From contig NZ_NIBG01000009.1 of assembly GCF_002270055.1 (NCBI RefSeq), positions 1 through 64,000 of the forward strand: a DNA stretch of 64,000 bases. The letters run 5' to 3'. Positions 52,931 to 61,182 of this stretch are shown here, one piece after another. The translations under genes were made by a program, and so were the position numbers. Below the pieces are notes generated by a model that saw nothing but the letters and a program-made list of their open reading frames with translations, did not search any database and had not been told where the DNA came from. The stretch comes from Anaeromicrobium sediminis (GTDB lineage Bacteria; Bacillota; Clostridia; Peptostreptococcales; Thermotaleaceae). Position 1 is the first letter of the stretch; each line of letters starts with the position of its first letter.

Positions 52931-52970
52931 TAAGGGGCTCTTTCACAATAAAATGTGAGAGAGCCCCTTA
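52931..52970. terminator. Strong bidirectional terminator
   Basis: TAAGGGGCTCT-T-TCACA (52931-52947) pairs with TGTGA-G-AGAGCCCCTTA (52954-52970), one mismatch, between the convergent helicase and peroxiredoxin genes. Confidence 0.88.
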
Positions 52971-52990
52971 ATTATAATAAGCTAAAGTTT

Positions 52991-53653
52991 TTAATATTTA
53001 CCTACATAATCCCATCCCATTGGAATGCCTTTCTCTCCTGGTTTCCAGTTAGCTGGTACTCCTAACCCAGTTTTTGAGTTGTACTGTAAACCTTGTATAA
53101 TTCTTAAAATTTCGTATATGTTTCTCCCAACAACTTGTGGATTAACTAAATAAGCTTGTAGATTTCCATCAGGATCTATTATGAAGGCGCCTCTATATGC
53201 AAATCCTCCTTTTTTATTTACAACTCCATACTTTTTAGATACTTCTTTAGACCTATCAGACAGGAGCGGATAATTTATTTTTTTTCCAGAAGGTGATGTT
53301 TGCATAAAAATCTTATGAGAGTAGATACTATCCGTACTAATGGCTAGTACTTGTGTATTTAAAGCTTGAAAATTTTTATATGAGTCAGCAACTGCTGCTA
53401 ATTCAGTAGGTCAAACAAATGTAAAATCTGAACCATAGAAAAATACTACTACCCATTTACGCTTATAGTCCGATAATGAAACCATCTTAGGCTGCCCATT
53501 AACAATACCCTGTAATGTAAATCCAGGTGCAGGATCACCCAAATTAAAAGCTCTATAATATTTTTTATCCTTAGTAGGTACATGAGAGTCGTGCGCATTA
53601 ATTGAATTTGTATATATGTCCTGATTCATGGAATATAAATATGGATTATACAT
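52991..53653 (-). CDS. prxU: Selenocysteine peroxiredoxin (PrxU-like), in-frame UGA
   Basis: A thiol-peroxidase-fold enzyme that reduces peroxides, read as one 220-residue protein only if the in-frame TGA at 53411-53413 is selenocysteine (residue 81). The peroxidatic motif then reads FTFV-U-PTE, where ordinary peroxiredoxins have FTFVCPTE. The frame continues without another stop (LAAVADSYKNF, ISTDSIYSHK, GAFIIDPDG, PANWKPGEKG). A stem-loop follows the UGA as a bacterial SECIS should. There is no cysteine anywhere in the protein, and the usual resolving Cys (VCPANW) is Val (GVPANW), so this is a 1-Sec enzyme needing an outside thiol. Standard gene calling would split it in two and lose residues 81-116. 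Selenoprotein PrxU is known from amino-acid-fermenting clostridia. Confidence 0.9.
53385..53413 (-). promoter_or_regulatory. UGA selenocysteine codon and candidate SECIS hairpin
   Basis: On the minus strand TGA (53413-53411) is followed after 9 bases by TTAGCA (53401-53396), loop GCAGT and TGCTGA (53390-53385). The six-pair stem includes one G-U pair, and the 5-base loop contains GU, about 16-20 bases after the UGA, as expected for a bacterial SECIS. Confidence 0.7.
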
Positions 53654-53839
53654 TTACCTAATACCCCCTTAGTATTAGTATATTATCCTTGTCTTTCTTT
53701 GTTACAGGATAAATTTTAAATAGGTCAACAGTAACTAATACATGTGAAACCTTATACAATACTTAAATTTATGTATGAATACTTCATAAGGGAAATAAAT
53801 ATATATTAATAAATTTTTAATGTAATAGGGGGGAGAATT

Positions 53840-54484
53840 ATGGGCAATAGGCATATGATAGAGTTAATATTACAATTGGGGATGGCTTTATTTTGGACTA
53901 TAACATATATACTTATTATAAGAAAAGGGTTTAAGGATAGAGCACATGGAATGCCTATGGTTGCACTCTGCGCCAATATTTGCTGGGAGTTTATATTTTC
54001 TTTCATATATCCGGCAGAGGGGATACAACTTATTGTGAACATAGTATGGTTTTCATTAGATTGTGTTATTGTACTGCAATTTTTCATCTTTGGATGGAAA
54101 GAGTTTAAAAAATATACGCCACTGAGATATTTTTACCCCACATTTATATTTGGACTAATTTTAAGCTTTTTTATAATTGTTGCCATATCAAGGGAGTTTA
54201 ATGATTTCAGAGGAAAGTATGCTGCCTTTAGTCAAAATTTCATCATGTCTGCATTGTTCATATCATTGATTCTTAAGAGGGGAAATTTAAAAGGCCAATC
54301 ACTATATATAGGGATTTGTAAAATGGTAGGAAGTTTATGTGCATCTATCATAGCCTTTGCCTATTATAGGTCTCCATTAGTAATGGTTTTAGCCACGAGC
54401 ATTTTTCTACTAGATTTAATTTATATAGGTTGTTTATGTAAAGTTTCATCAAAAAATAAAACTAGTACATGGACAAATACATAG
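53840..54484 (+). CDS. Seven-helix membrane protein resembling membrane terpene cyclases
   Basis: A 214-residue polytopic protein with about seven helices. The segment HGMPMVALCANICWEFIFSF near residues 36-55, with an acidic residue after Trp, resembles the PaxB/Pyr4-type integral-membrane terpene cyclase family, known from fungi with bacterial relatives. The later YRSPLVMVLATSIFLLDLIY end also fits. No terpenoid precursor gene is adjacent, so function is uncertain. It is monocistronic, divergent from the selenoprotein gene and followed by a strong terminator. The family call is from memory of the motif and is tentative. Confidence 0.55.
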   Translation: MGNRHMIELILQLGMALFWTITYILIIRKGFKDRAHGMPMVALCANICWEFIFSFIYPAEGIQLIVNIVWFSLDCVIVLQFFIFGWKEFKKYTPLRYFYPTFIFGLILSFFIIVAISREFNDFRGKYAAFSQNFIMSALFISLILKRGNLKGQSLYIGICKMVGSLCASIIAFAYYRSPLVMVLATSIFLLDLIYIGCLCKVSSKNKTSTWTNT

Positions 54485-54503
54485 TAAATACAATGAAATT
54501 AAA

Positions 54504-54541
54504 AAAACTGGGTTAAAGAAGAGTGCTTCTTACCCAGTTTT
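54504..54541. terminator. Bidirectional terminator before the homoserine dehydrogenase end
   Basis: AAAACTGGGT (54504-54513) pairs with ACCCAGTTTT (54532-54541), with an inner AGAAG/CTTCT pairing. T-runs on both strands. Confidence 0.85.
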
Positions 54542-55574
54542 ATTTTGAAAATTTATATCCATTATTAATATTTATTAAATCTCTAAATATAGAAGCTGCA
54601 GCTGGGGTAACTCCAGAAGCACCTCCTATTAAGGTTAAATCACCTAAGGTAGATGAAGTGTATCTTAGCCCCTTATTTTTACCGTCCACATTATATAGGG
54701 GATGGGTAGATTCTAATAGTTTTAGTCCCACACTAGTACTAACAACATTATTTTCTTTTGTGGTTCTACCAATGAGCTTATATTTTTTATTTTCTTTTTG
54801 AGCCTCTAATATATGATTAGGTGTAATATGACTGATGCCATGTACTTTCGTATCATTTAGAGTCTTATTTTCCTTCATAAGTACATTGGTTAATATGAGT
54901 AATTTGGTGGCCGTATCCCAACCATCCACGTCTAAGGACGGGTTAGCTTCTGCGATTCCCAATCTTTGGGCAGTTTTTAAAGCCTCGTCATAGGTGCATG
55001 ATGTATCCTCCATTTCCTTTAATATGAAATTAGTAGTACCATTTAATACACCTTCTATGGACGTGATATCGGCTCCTGCCATATCAAATAGACCTCCATT
55101 AATACTAGGAAGGGCACCTCCCGTAGTACATCCTATGGCAAGTTGAACATTATTTTTAATGGCAATATTATTTAATTCATTATAATTTAATAATATAGGT
55201 CCCTTATTTCCTGTTATTACATGGATTTTATTCTCAAGGGCTGATTTCATGTGAGTAAATGCAGGTTCACCTGTATCCTTATTTGTGGGAGTTAATTCTA
55301 TTAGAATATCTATATTCTTATCATTTAATATTTCATTAAAGGTCAAGTTAGAACTTCCACCATGAGGATAATCTATTAAATTTCCTTTATTACTAGTAAA
55401 ATTCAATAGATTATTGTAGTCTATACCCTTTGGATCATATACTCCTCCCTTAGAATTTAAAATATAATTTATCTGTATAGAAATTTTTTCTCTTTTTAAG
55501 TAATCTTCTTTAGAAGAAATTAACTCTATGAATGCTTTTGAAACTCCTCCATAACCTAATACTGCAATATTCAT
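54540..55574 (-). CDS. Homoserine dehydrogenase
   Basis: A 344-residue enzyme reducing aspartate semialdehyde to homoserine, the branch point to threonine and methionine. It has the N-terminal NAD(P) motif VLGYGGVSKA, then TPTNKDTGEP, GNKGPIL and the family signature EGVLNGTTNFIL near 185, with catalytic Asp and Lys region DVDGWDTATKLLI near 218-230. The C-terminal ACT feedback domain of about 430-residue forms is absent, so it is the short type, which should lack threonine inhibition. No neighbouring threonine genes. It precedes no operon partner; the gene upstream encodes an unrelated membrane protein. Confidence 0.88.
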   Translation of the reverse strand: MNIAVLGYGGVSKAFIELISSKEDYLKREKISIQINYILNSKGGVYDPKGIDYNNLLNFTSNKGNLIDYPHGGSSNLTFNEILNDKNIDILIELTPTNKDTGEPAFTHMKSALENKIHVITGNKGPILLNYNELNNIAIKNNVQLAIGCTTGGALPSINGGLFDMAGADITSIEGVLNGTTNFILKEMEDTSCTYDEALKTAQRLGIAEANPSLDVDGWDTATKLLILTNVLMKENKTLNDTKVHGISHITPNHILEAQKENKKYKLIGRTTKENNVVSTSVGLKLLESTHPLYNVDGKNKGLRYTSSTLGDLTLIGGASGVTPAAASIFRDLININNGYKFSK

Positions 55575-55595
55575 ATAAAACTCCTTTACTATGCC

Positions 55596-56177
55596 TTAAA
55601 ACTTTTCTCTTAAAACTAAATCCCACTTATTCTTATCCTTAAATGGAATCTTCATAACAAGGTCTTCTTCATTATATGAAATAAAGTTTAAATAGTAAAA
55701 TTTTTTACTTTTACTTGTTTTAACAGATGACCAATTAAAATCCTTTATATAATTCCAGTTATATTTATCACTGTTTATATAAATGCCACTTTCATATAAG
55801 CCATTTTTACTCATAAGTAAAATACCTGCGACACCATAAGATGAAAAAATCAGACCGGCCATAAGAGGATAAAAGAGGACCTCATTTTTATAGTACACAG
55901 ATAATAGGTTCTTTGTCTCAGAAAGTTTCAAGGAAATATAGTTAAGAAATTCTACAAAATTATGAATATTTAATTGGGAACTTTCTAATATATTGAAAAA
56001 ATCTCTAAAATGAAAAATACCCATCAATAAAGATGCACTTATGAAAAATGGAAGATAGTCATTACCAAAGGATAGGGCTGATCTAAGTATTAAAGTATCC
56101 TTTTGAAGATTATAAAGTTTCAAGAATATGAAAAGTATAGAAGAAACTAAAATAAATAATTTAAAAAAATGAACCAT
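55596..56177 (-). CDS. Membrane protein with DUF5673-like C-terminus
   Basis: A 193-residue protein with about three hydrophobic segments (about 3-20, 42-60, 110-130) and a soluble C-terminal part reading ESGIYINSDKYNWNYIKDFNW, a pattern seen in DUF5673-type domains. The start at 56177 has AAGGAGGT about 6 bases upstream; longer frames lack a site. It lies 21 bases before the homoserine dehydrogenase gene on the same strand and may be cotranscribed. Function unknown. Confidence 0.65.
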   Translation of the reverse strand: MVHFFKLFILVSSILFIFLKLYNLQKDTLILRSALSFGNDYLPFFISASLLMGIFHFRDFFNILESSQLNIHNFVEFLNYISLKLSETKNLLSVYYKNEVLFYPLMAGLIFSSYGVAGILLMSKNGLYESGIYINSDKYNWNYIKDFNWSSVKTSKSKKFYYLNFISYNEEDLVMKIPFKDKNKWDLVLREKF

Positions 56178-56779
56178 AATTAGACCTCCTTGTATAGATG
56201 AGAGTGTTGAAAATAACAAGCTTAAGAGGTGATTTAAATGGCATGAATGAATTTCCACAATAAAAGAAAATTCAATTTATTTTACAAAATATTTATACTT
56301 CTTGAAGATTTTCGAAACTAGGATATTATACTAAATTTAATGAAAAATCTAAATATGAAAGTTTCATTAGATAAACTTTCTCAAATCATTATAGAGAAAT
56401 TATATTTACAGAAGATATAATTTCAACTTGACTAGAATCTTAAAAAATTAGCTTACTAACTTGAGTTGCTTAGAATCTTACATTAATTATGTAAGTATAT
56501 CTCAACAATATGACAATCTATTTTAGCAAGCCTACTCATTGTAAAGAATACAGACACTCTTTACTTATCCTAATTTCAATAACCTAAAACTTAATTTAGA
56601 TTGAAGGTAAATACTATAACCTAAGCCCGTATAGTATTTACCTAAACGTTGGGAATACGATTTCACAGCCATTTAATGTATAGAACCCCTTATGAATTAA
56701 TTCTAGAAAAAATTTAAAATTCCTTCAACTCAAGTTAATTATATTCATTAAAATTAAATTTTATGTGAGGAGGATTAGT
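56178..56779. other. 600-base non-coding stretch with inverted repeats
   Basis: No convincing gene. Structures seen are CTTACAT-N5-ATGTAAG near 56478-56496, the sequence AGAATCTTA repeated near 56436 and 56470, and the strong inverted repeat at 56605-56643 listed separately. It could be a regulatory leader for the small peptide and EIIC-like genes or a non-coding RNA. No known riboswitch core was recognised. Confidence 0.45.
56605..56643. repeat. 14-bp-arm inverted repeat upstream of the EIIC-like operon
   Basis: AGGTAAATACTATA (56605-56618) and TATAGTATTTACCT (56630-56643) are perfectly complementary, with an 11-base C/G-containing loop. No T-run follows, so it is not an obvious terminator. 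Candidate regulator site or RNA hairpin. Confidence 0.7.
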
Positions 56780-56863
56780 ATGGAAGCTTTAAAAAAGGCC
56801 GGTATGTTGGTTATAAGTATATTCAGTTGTGTATTATTTGCATATCCATTATTTGTCCTATAA
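56780..56863 (+). CDS. 27-residue hydrophobic peptide
   Basis: A very short frame (MEALKKAGMLVISIFSCVLF, then seven more residues) with a strong ribosome site GTGAGGAGG 7 bases upstream. The composition is one membrane-spanning helix with a basic N-terminus. It ends 60 bases before the EIIC-like gene and probably shares its transcript. It may be a small subunit of the membrane protein or a leader peptide. Confidence 0.6.
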   Translation: MEALKKAGMLVISIFSCVLFAYPLFVL

Positions 56864-56923
56864 GAGACTAATTTTTTATTCAGACTATTACTAGAAGTTT
56901 TTAAATTACAAGGAGGATATTTC

Positions 56924-57937
56924 ATGGAAATTGTTAAAGGAATAGGTTTATTATTATTGGCATTATCAGTATTTTCTATATTTAGTATGAAGGCCCCAAA
57001 GGGACAAAAGGCCATGTCTGGTTTAGCTAACGCAGCTGTGGCAAGTTTTTTAGTAGAAGCAATTCATAAATATATATTTGGAGATTTTTTAGGAATAGCT
57101 TTCTTAGGAGAAGTTGGAAACGCATCAGGTTCTTTAGGTGGTGTTGCGGCAGCAGCTTTAGTACCACTTAGTATGGGAGTTAGCCCTGTTTTAGCCGTAT
57201 CAGCTGGGATTGCCTTATCAGGCATGAGCATATTACCAGGATTTATAGCTGGATATGCAGTAGGATTAATAGGTCCTAAATTAGAGGAAAAACTACCAGA
57301 AGGATTAGATGTAATTGTAAGTGTATTAATTATTGCACCTATGGCAAGATTATTAGCAGTACAAGTGGCACCAGTGGTAGATTCAACTTTAGCTAATATA
57401 GGAGATATGATCCTTATAGCAGCTGACCAATCGCCTATAGTTATGGGATTCTTATTAGGTGGTTTAATGAAGATGATATGTACTTCTCCATTAAGTTCTA
57501 TGGCTTTAACTGCCATGCTTGGATTAACTGGATTACCTATGGGAATTGCAGCTATAGCATGTGTAGGTGGATCTTTCACTAATGGAATTATATTTAAACG
57601 TTTAAAATTAGGTGATACTAGTAATGTAACAGCAGTAATGCTAGAACCCTTAACACAAGCAGATATAGTAACGGCAAACCCTATACCTATATTTAGTTCT
57701 AACTTTATAGGCGGTGGTCTTGCAGGAATATCAGCAGCATACTTTAATATAATTAATGATGCACCGGGAACTGCATCTCCTATTCCAGGACTATTAGCTC
57801 CCTTTGGATTTAATCCACCAATGAATGTAATTCAAGCAGTAGTATTTGCAGTAATAGGAGGAATGATAGGTGGATATATAGTTTCATCTGTAGTTCTATT
57901 TATGAGAAAAGAGAAGGCTGTAGCAGTAACTTCTTAA
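56924..57937 (+). CDS. PTS EIIC-like membrane protein (PTS_EIIC_2 family)
   Basis: A 337-residue membrane protein with about ten helices and many Gly-Ala turns. Segments such as MKAPKGQKAMSGLANAAVAS near the N-terminus, SPLSSMALTAMLGLTGLP near 190 and TQADIVTANPIPIFSSNFIG near 245 match the small EIIC-like family (PTS_EIIC_2). There is no EIIA or EIIB gene nearby, so phosphorylating transport is doubtful; it may be a stand-alone transporter. Start has AAGGAGGAT. It is followed by a GlnK/GlnL-like two-component pair, and preceded by a 27-residue peptide gene. Confidence 0.78.
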   Translation: MEIVKGIGLLLLALSVFSIFSMKAPKGQKAMSGLANAAVASFLVEAIHKYIFGDFLGIAFLGEVGNASGSLGGVAAAALVPLSMGVSPVLAVSAGIALSGMSILPGFIAGYAVGLIGPKLEEKLPEGLDVIVSVLIIAPMARLLAVQVAPVVDSTLANIGDMILIAADQSPIVMGFLLGGLMKMICTSPLSSMALTAMLGLTGLPMGIAAIACVGGSFTNGIIFKRLKLGDTSNVTAVMLEPLTQADIVTANPIPIFSSNFIGGGLAGISAAYFNIINDAPGTASPIPGLLAPFGFNPPMNVIQAVVFAVIGGMIGGYIVSSVVLFMRKEKAVAVTS

Positions 57938-58020
57938 GTAAATAAGGAAGAAATAATATGTAGATACTCATTTAACCCTATGATATAATTATTTATTATA
58001 AAAAGAAGGATGTATACACT

Positions 58021-59286
58021 ATGAAAATCAGGAAAACACTAGAAATAGCTCTTTATACGGCGTTAGCAGCACAAATTAGCATTAATTTATTTGTTAAAGA
58101 TTTTAATATAGCATTTGCAATAATTTTATTTGCAGTATATATGTATGTTTTTCCTGATTTAAATAGAGTATTTTTAGGAATAACCACAGCTACGGCAGTG
58201 TATTTAGGGCGTATAGGTGTATATGGTCTAAGTGGAGACATTACTAGGAATACTTTGTATATGTTTTTACCTGAGTTTTTCTTTTACTTATCCTTTGGTA
58301 TCTTATATAGTATTTTAAATAAAAAAAATACTGATTATGATAAGGAACGGCTATTTGTAATACTAACTTGCTGTGACTTTACGGCAAATATGATAGAGAT
58401 ATATATGAGAATGAAGACAGATCTATTCGAGGATTTTGTTCGTGTAACGGTAACCTTATTTGTAGTAGCCATAATACGTTCAGCTATCGTGAAATTAGTT
58501 TTAGATACCATTGATTACTACAAGCTTTTTATATTGAAAAAGGAACATGAAGAGAGATATAGAAAGCTTTTGTGGCTCACATCTAGAATTAAAATGGAAA
58601 TGTATTGGATAGAAAAGACTTCCGATAATATCGAAAGTGTAATGTCAAAGGCTTATTCATTATTCTGTAAAATATCACAGGATGAAGAACAGGATATCTT
58701 AGAAGATTTAGCCTCATCTGTGGCTAAAGACATTCATGAAATTAAAAAAGAGTACAATTTATTTATCCGTGGTGTGGAAGAGATATATGGAAATAAGCTT
58801 AAAGATAGAGCTATGGACTTTAAGGAGATTATGTTCATATTAAAGGAAAGTATGGAGACAGAAATAATAAGTCGAGGACAAAATATTCAGGTTTATTATG
58901 AATTAGGGAATGACTTTAATACTTGCAAGCACTATTATCTCATGTCTATATTTAGAAATATAATAACTAATAGTATAGATGCTATAAAAGGGGATAGTGG
59001 TAAAATATTTTTTACTCACAAGGAAGATGATGAAAACCATATATTTATCTTAAGGGATAACGGATGCGGTATAAAAGAGGAAGACAAGGAGTTCATATTT
59101 CATCCAGGTTTTTCTACTAAAATTGATTATAGTACGGGGTCAGTAAATAGGGGACTTGGTTTAAGTTTAGTTCATGATCTTATTAAAAAAGAACTTAAAG
59201 GAAATATAAAAATAGAATCTAGATTAAATGAAGGGGTTATATTATATATATCTATTCCCAAAAAAGCTTTAGAGGTGAATCAATAA
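58021..59286 (+). CDS. Membrane sensor histidine kinase, GlnK (YcbA)-like, second copy
   Basis: A 421-residue paralogue of the kinase at 34529-35791. Six N-terminal helices (to about 165) are followed by His239 in DIHEIKKEY and the ATPase boxes (NIITNSIDAIKG, DNGCGIKEED, GLGLSLVHDL). Both kinases place the His at residue 239. The membrane part differs most, so the two probably sense different signals. It lies 83 bases after the EIIC-like gene, which it may regulate or sense. Its stop overlaps the start of the regulator gene. Confidence 0.85.
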   Translation: MKIRKTLEIALYTALAAQISINLFVKDFNIAFAIILFAVYMYVFPDLNRVFLGITTATAVYLGRIGVYGLSGDITRNTLYMFLPEFFFYLSFGILYSILNKKNTDYDKERLFVILTCCDFTANMIEIYMRMKTDLFEDFVRVTVTLFVVAIIRSAIVKLVLDTIDYYKLFILKKEHEERYRKLLWLTSRIKMEMYWIEKTSDNIESVMSKAYSLFCKISQDEEQDILEDLASSVAKDIHEIKKEYNLFIRGVEEIYGNKLKDRAMDFKEIMFILKESMETEIISRGQNIQVYYELGNDFNTCKHYYLMSIFRNIITNSIDAIKGDSGKIFFTHKEDDENHIFILRDNGCGIKEEDKEFIFHPGFSTKIDYSTGSVNRGLGLSLVHDLIKKELKGNIKIESRLNEGVILYISIPKKALEVNQ

Positions 59287-60128
59287 TGAAATTATATATA
59301 ATAGAAGATGATATTCATATAGTAAAAATTTTGCAAAAAATAATAGAAGATAAAAAATTAGGAGAAGTGGTGGGGTATTCTTTAGATGGAAACAAGGGTC
59401 TAGAAGAAATAGGAGAATTGAATCCCCAATTAGTCTTAGTAGATTTATTAATGCCAGGGAAAGATGGACTTCATTTAGTAAAGGAAGCTAAAGAACTATA
59501 TCCTAAGATGAAATTCATTATGATATCTCAGGTATCATGTAAAGATATGATAGGAAAAGCTTATGAAAATGGTGTGGAGTTTTATATATATAAACCTATA
59601 AATGCAATAGAAATTGAGAATGTAGTAAAAAAGGTAGTAGACATATATGAAAAAGAGAATAAACTAATGGATATAGAGAACATCTTTAGTAGAAATAAAA
59701 GGGAAAAAGTAGAAGAAGTAGTTGATTATGAGACTAAAATAGTACAAGTCCTAAAGAGAATGGGAATTATCGGACAAGTAGGGACTAAAGATATAATTCA
59801 GTTAGTAAAATATTTATTAGTTAGAAATAAGACTATGTCAGATTATACTATAAAAGAGTTATGTGGATATCTTACAGATAACCCTAAATCTATGGAACAG
59901 AGAATTAGGAGAACAGCCTATACGGGAATGACAAACATTGCTAATTTGGGAATAGACGACTATTTAAATGATGTGTTCGTTGAGTTTTCAAATAGCGTAT
60001 ATGACTTTAAGCAAGTAAAAAGACAAATGGATTATATAAAAGGTAAAAGCATTATTATGGGATCGGTGAATGTTAAAAAGTTCATAGATGGAATAGTTTT
60101 TGCTGCCATGGATAACGGACGTATATAA
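59286..60128 (+). CDS. Response regulator with YcbB (GlnL-type) output domain, second copy
   Basis: A 280-residue regulator with receiver acidic pair EDD, phospho-Asp53 (LVDLLMP) and the Lys in YIYKPIN. The C-terminal domain matches the first copy (KRMGIIGQVGTKDIIQLV, SMEQRIRRTAYTGMTNIANL), the YcbB domain of GlnL. The A of the kinase TAA is shared with its ATG, so translation is coupled. Targets unknown; the inverted repeat at 56605 is a candidate site. Confidence 0.87.
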   Translation: MKLYIIEDDIHIVKILQKIIEDKKLGEVVGYSLDGNKGLEEIGELNPQLVLVDLLMPGKDGLHLVKEAKELYPKMKFIMISQVSCKDMIGKAYENGVEFYIYKPINAIEIENVVKKVVDIYEKENKLMDIENIFSRNKREKVEEVVDYETKIVQVLKRMGIIGQVGTKDIIQLVKYLLVRNKTMSDYTIKELCGYLTDNPKSMEQRIRRTAYTGMTNIANLGIDDYLNDVFVEFSNSVYDFKQVKRQMDYIKGKSIIMGSVNVKKFIDGIVFAAMDNGRI

Positions 60129-60131
60129 AAT

Positions 60132-60168
60132 AAAACTCCTGAGAAAATATTTTCTTAGGAGTTTTTTT
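60132..60168 (+). terminator. Terminator after the second response regulator gene
   Basis: AAAACTCCT-G-AGAAAA pairs with TTTCT-T-AGGAGTTTT (60132-60165), followed by more T. Confidence 0.8.
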
Positions 60169-60228
60169 ACTTACTAGGAAATTATAAATTTTCAAAGATG
60201 TGGATAAGTAAAAAATTAAGGGGGTGTG

Positions 60229-60329
60229 GGGGAAGTATTCCCCTGCCTCTTTAAAGGAGGGTGTTCAGATTGCGATAGCAATCGTCGAAGGGAACCATAG
60301 GGTTCCATAACGAATCATACGAAGTATGA
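60229..60329. repeat. Array of five consecutive short hairpins
   Basis: Within 101 bases: GGGGAA-N3-TTCCCC (60229-60243); CCTC-N7-GAGG (about 60246-60260); GATTGC-GATA-GCAATC (60268-60283); GGAACC-ATAG-GGTTCC (60291-60306); TCATAC-GAA-GTATGA (60315-60329), then a T-run. Stems are mostly 6 bp with 3-4 base loops and the DNA is richer in G and C than its surroundings. No open frame crosses it. It looks like a dispersed hairpin repeat or structured RNA. Confidence 0.75.
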
Positions 60330-60347
60330 CTTTTTTATATATAAAGC

Positions 60348-60356
60348 TGGTATAAT
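60348..60356 (+). promoter_or_regulatory. Extended -10 promoter of the GNAT gene
   Basis: TGGTATAAT gives a consensus -10 with the TGn extension, 30 bases before the start codon; no good -35 is seen. Confidence 0.6.
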
Positions 60357-60386
60357 GTGGATAGTACATGAAAAAGGATGATGAAT

Positions 60387-61151
60387 ATGAAATTAAAGAC
60401 TATCCATGAAAAAAGAATCATTGAAGAATTTCTAAAGGATAAAAATCCTAATGACTATCACTATTATTATAATAATCTAGAATCTCCCTTTTGGGAAAAT
60501 ACTCAATGGTTTGGATTGTTTAATAAGGAAAAATTAGAAGCTTTAGCCATGTATATAATAAAATATGGATTTCCCGTACTTCTTTGTACTTCCTATTCAA
60601 ATGATGAATATGCAGAAGAACTTGCTAAGCAATTAAAAGCTTTTTTACCTAAGGATTTATATGCCCATTTAAATAGAAGGGATAACAACTTCCAAGGACA
60701 AGTATGTAAATATTATAATATGGAGTTAAAGGAGCATATAGATTATAAAGGATATAATGCAAAGGAAGTAGTAAGACTGACTAAAGATGATTATGACATT
60801 ATAGTAAACCTACTAGAGAAAAGTCATCCAGAGTATTTATTAGAACGGGAATTTGTTGAAGAAAATTATTTCTTTGGAATAAAAGATGGTCATAAATTAA
60901 TCTGTGTAGGTGGTATAAGTGCTAAAAATGAAGAAGTGGCTGTAGCTGCAATTGGATGTGTAACTACTCACCCAGACTACAGGAAAAAAGGATTAGGAAC
61001 TAAAGTCATGGTGGAGATTATAAAAAACCTATTAGGGGAGTATGAAAATATATGCTTAAATGTAAAAGAAGAAAATCTTCCTGCCATAGGATGTTATGAA
61101 AAACTGGGTTTTAAGAAAATAGGATTCTTTAATGAAGTAATAACGGGTTAA
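60387..61151 (+). CDS. GNAT-family N-acetyltransferase
   Basis: A 254-residue protein whose last about 120 residues are a GNAT domain (VGGISAKNEEVAVAAIGCV, the acetyl-CoA loop RKKGLGTKV, NLPAIGCYEKLGFKKIGFF). The first half resembles the N-terminal acyltransferase-like domain found in two-domain GNATs. ATG 60387 is chosen for its spacing from AAGG; two in-frame ATGs 6 and 9 bases earlier are alternatives. Substrate unknown. Confidence 0.82.
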   Translation: MKLKTIHEKRIIEEFLKDKNPNDYHYYYNNLESPFWENTQWFGLFNKEKLEALAMYIIKYGFPVLLCTSYSNDEYAEELAKQLKAFLPKDLYAHLNRRDNNFQGQVCKYYNMELKEHIDYKGYNAKEVVRLTKDDYDIIVNLLEKSHPEYLLEREFVEENYFFGIKDGHKLICVGGISAKNEEVAVAAIGCVTTHPDYRKKGLGTKVMVEIIKNLLGEYENICLNVKEENLPAIGCYEKLGFKKIGFFNEVITG

Positions 61152-61153
61152 TA

Positions 61154-61182
61154 AAAAGAGCTGTCTAAAGAGCAGCTCTTTT
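61154..61182. terminator. Bidirectional terminator between the GNAT and NhaC genes
   Basis: AAAAGAGCTG (61154-61163) and CAGCTCTTTT (61173-61182), perfect 10-bp arms. The NhaC stop codon lies in the loop. Confidence 0.85.

Noticed and set aside
56400-56680. Possible riboswitch in the long spacer before the EIIC-like operon.
   Set aside because: Hairpins exist but none of the riboswitch consensus cores I know was found, so only the inverted repeat is reported.
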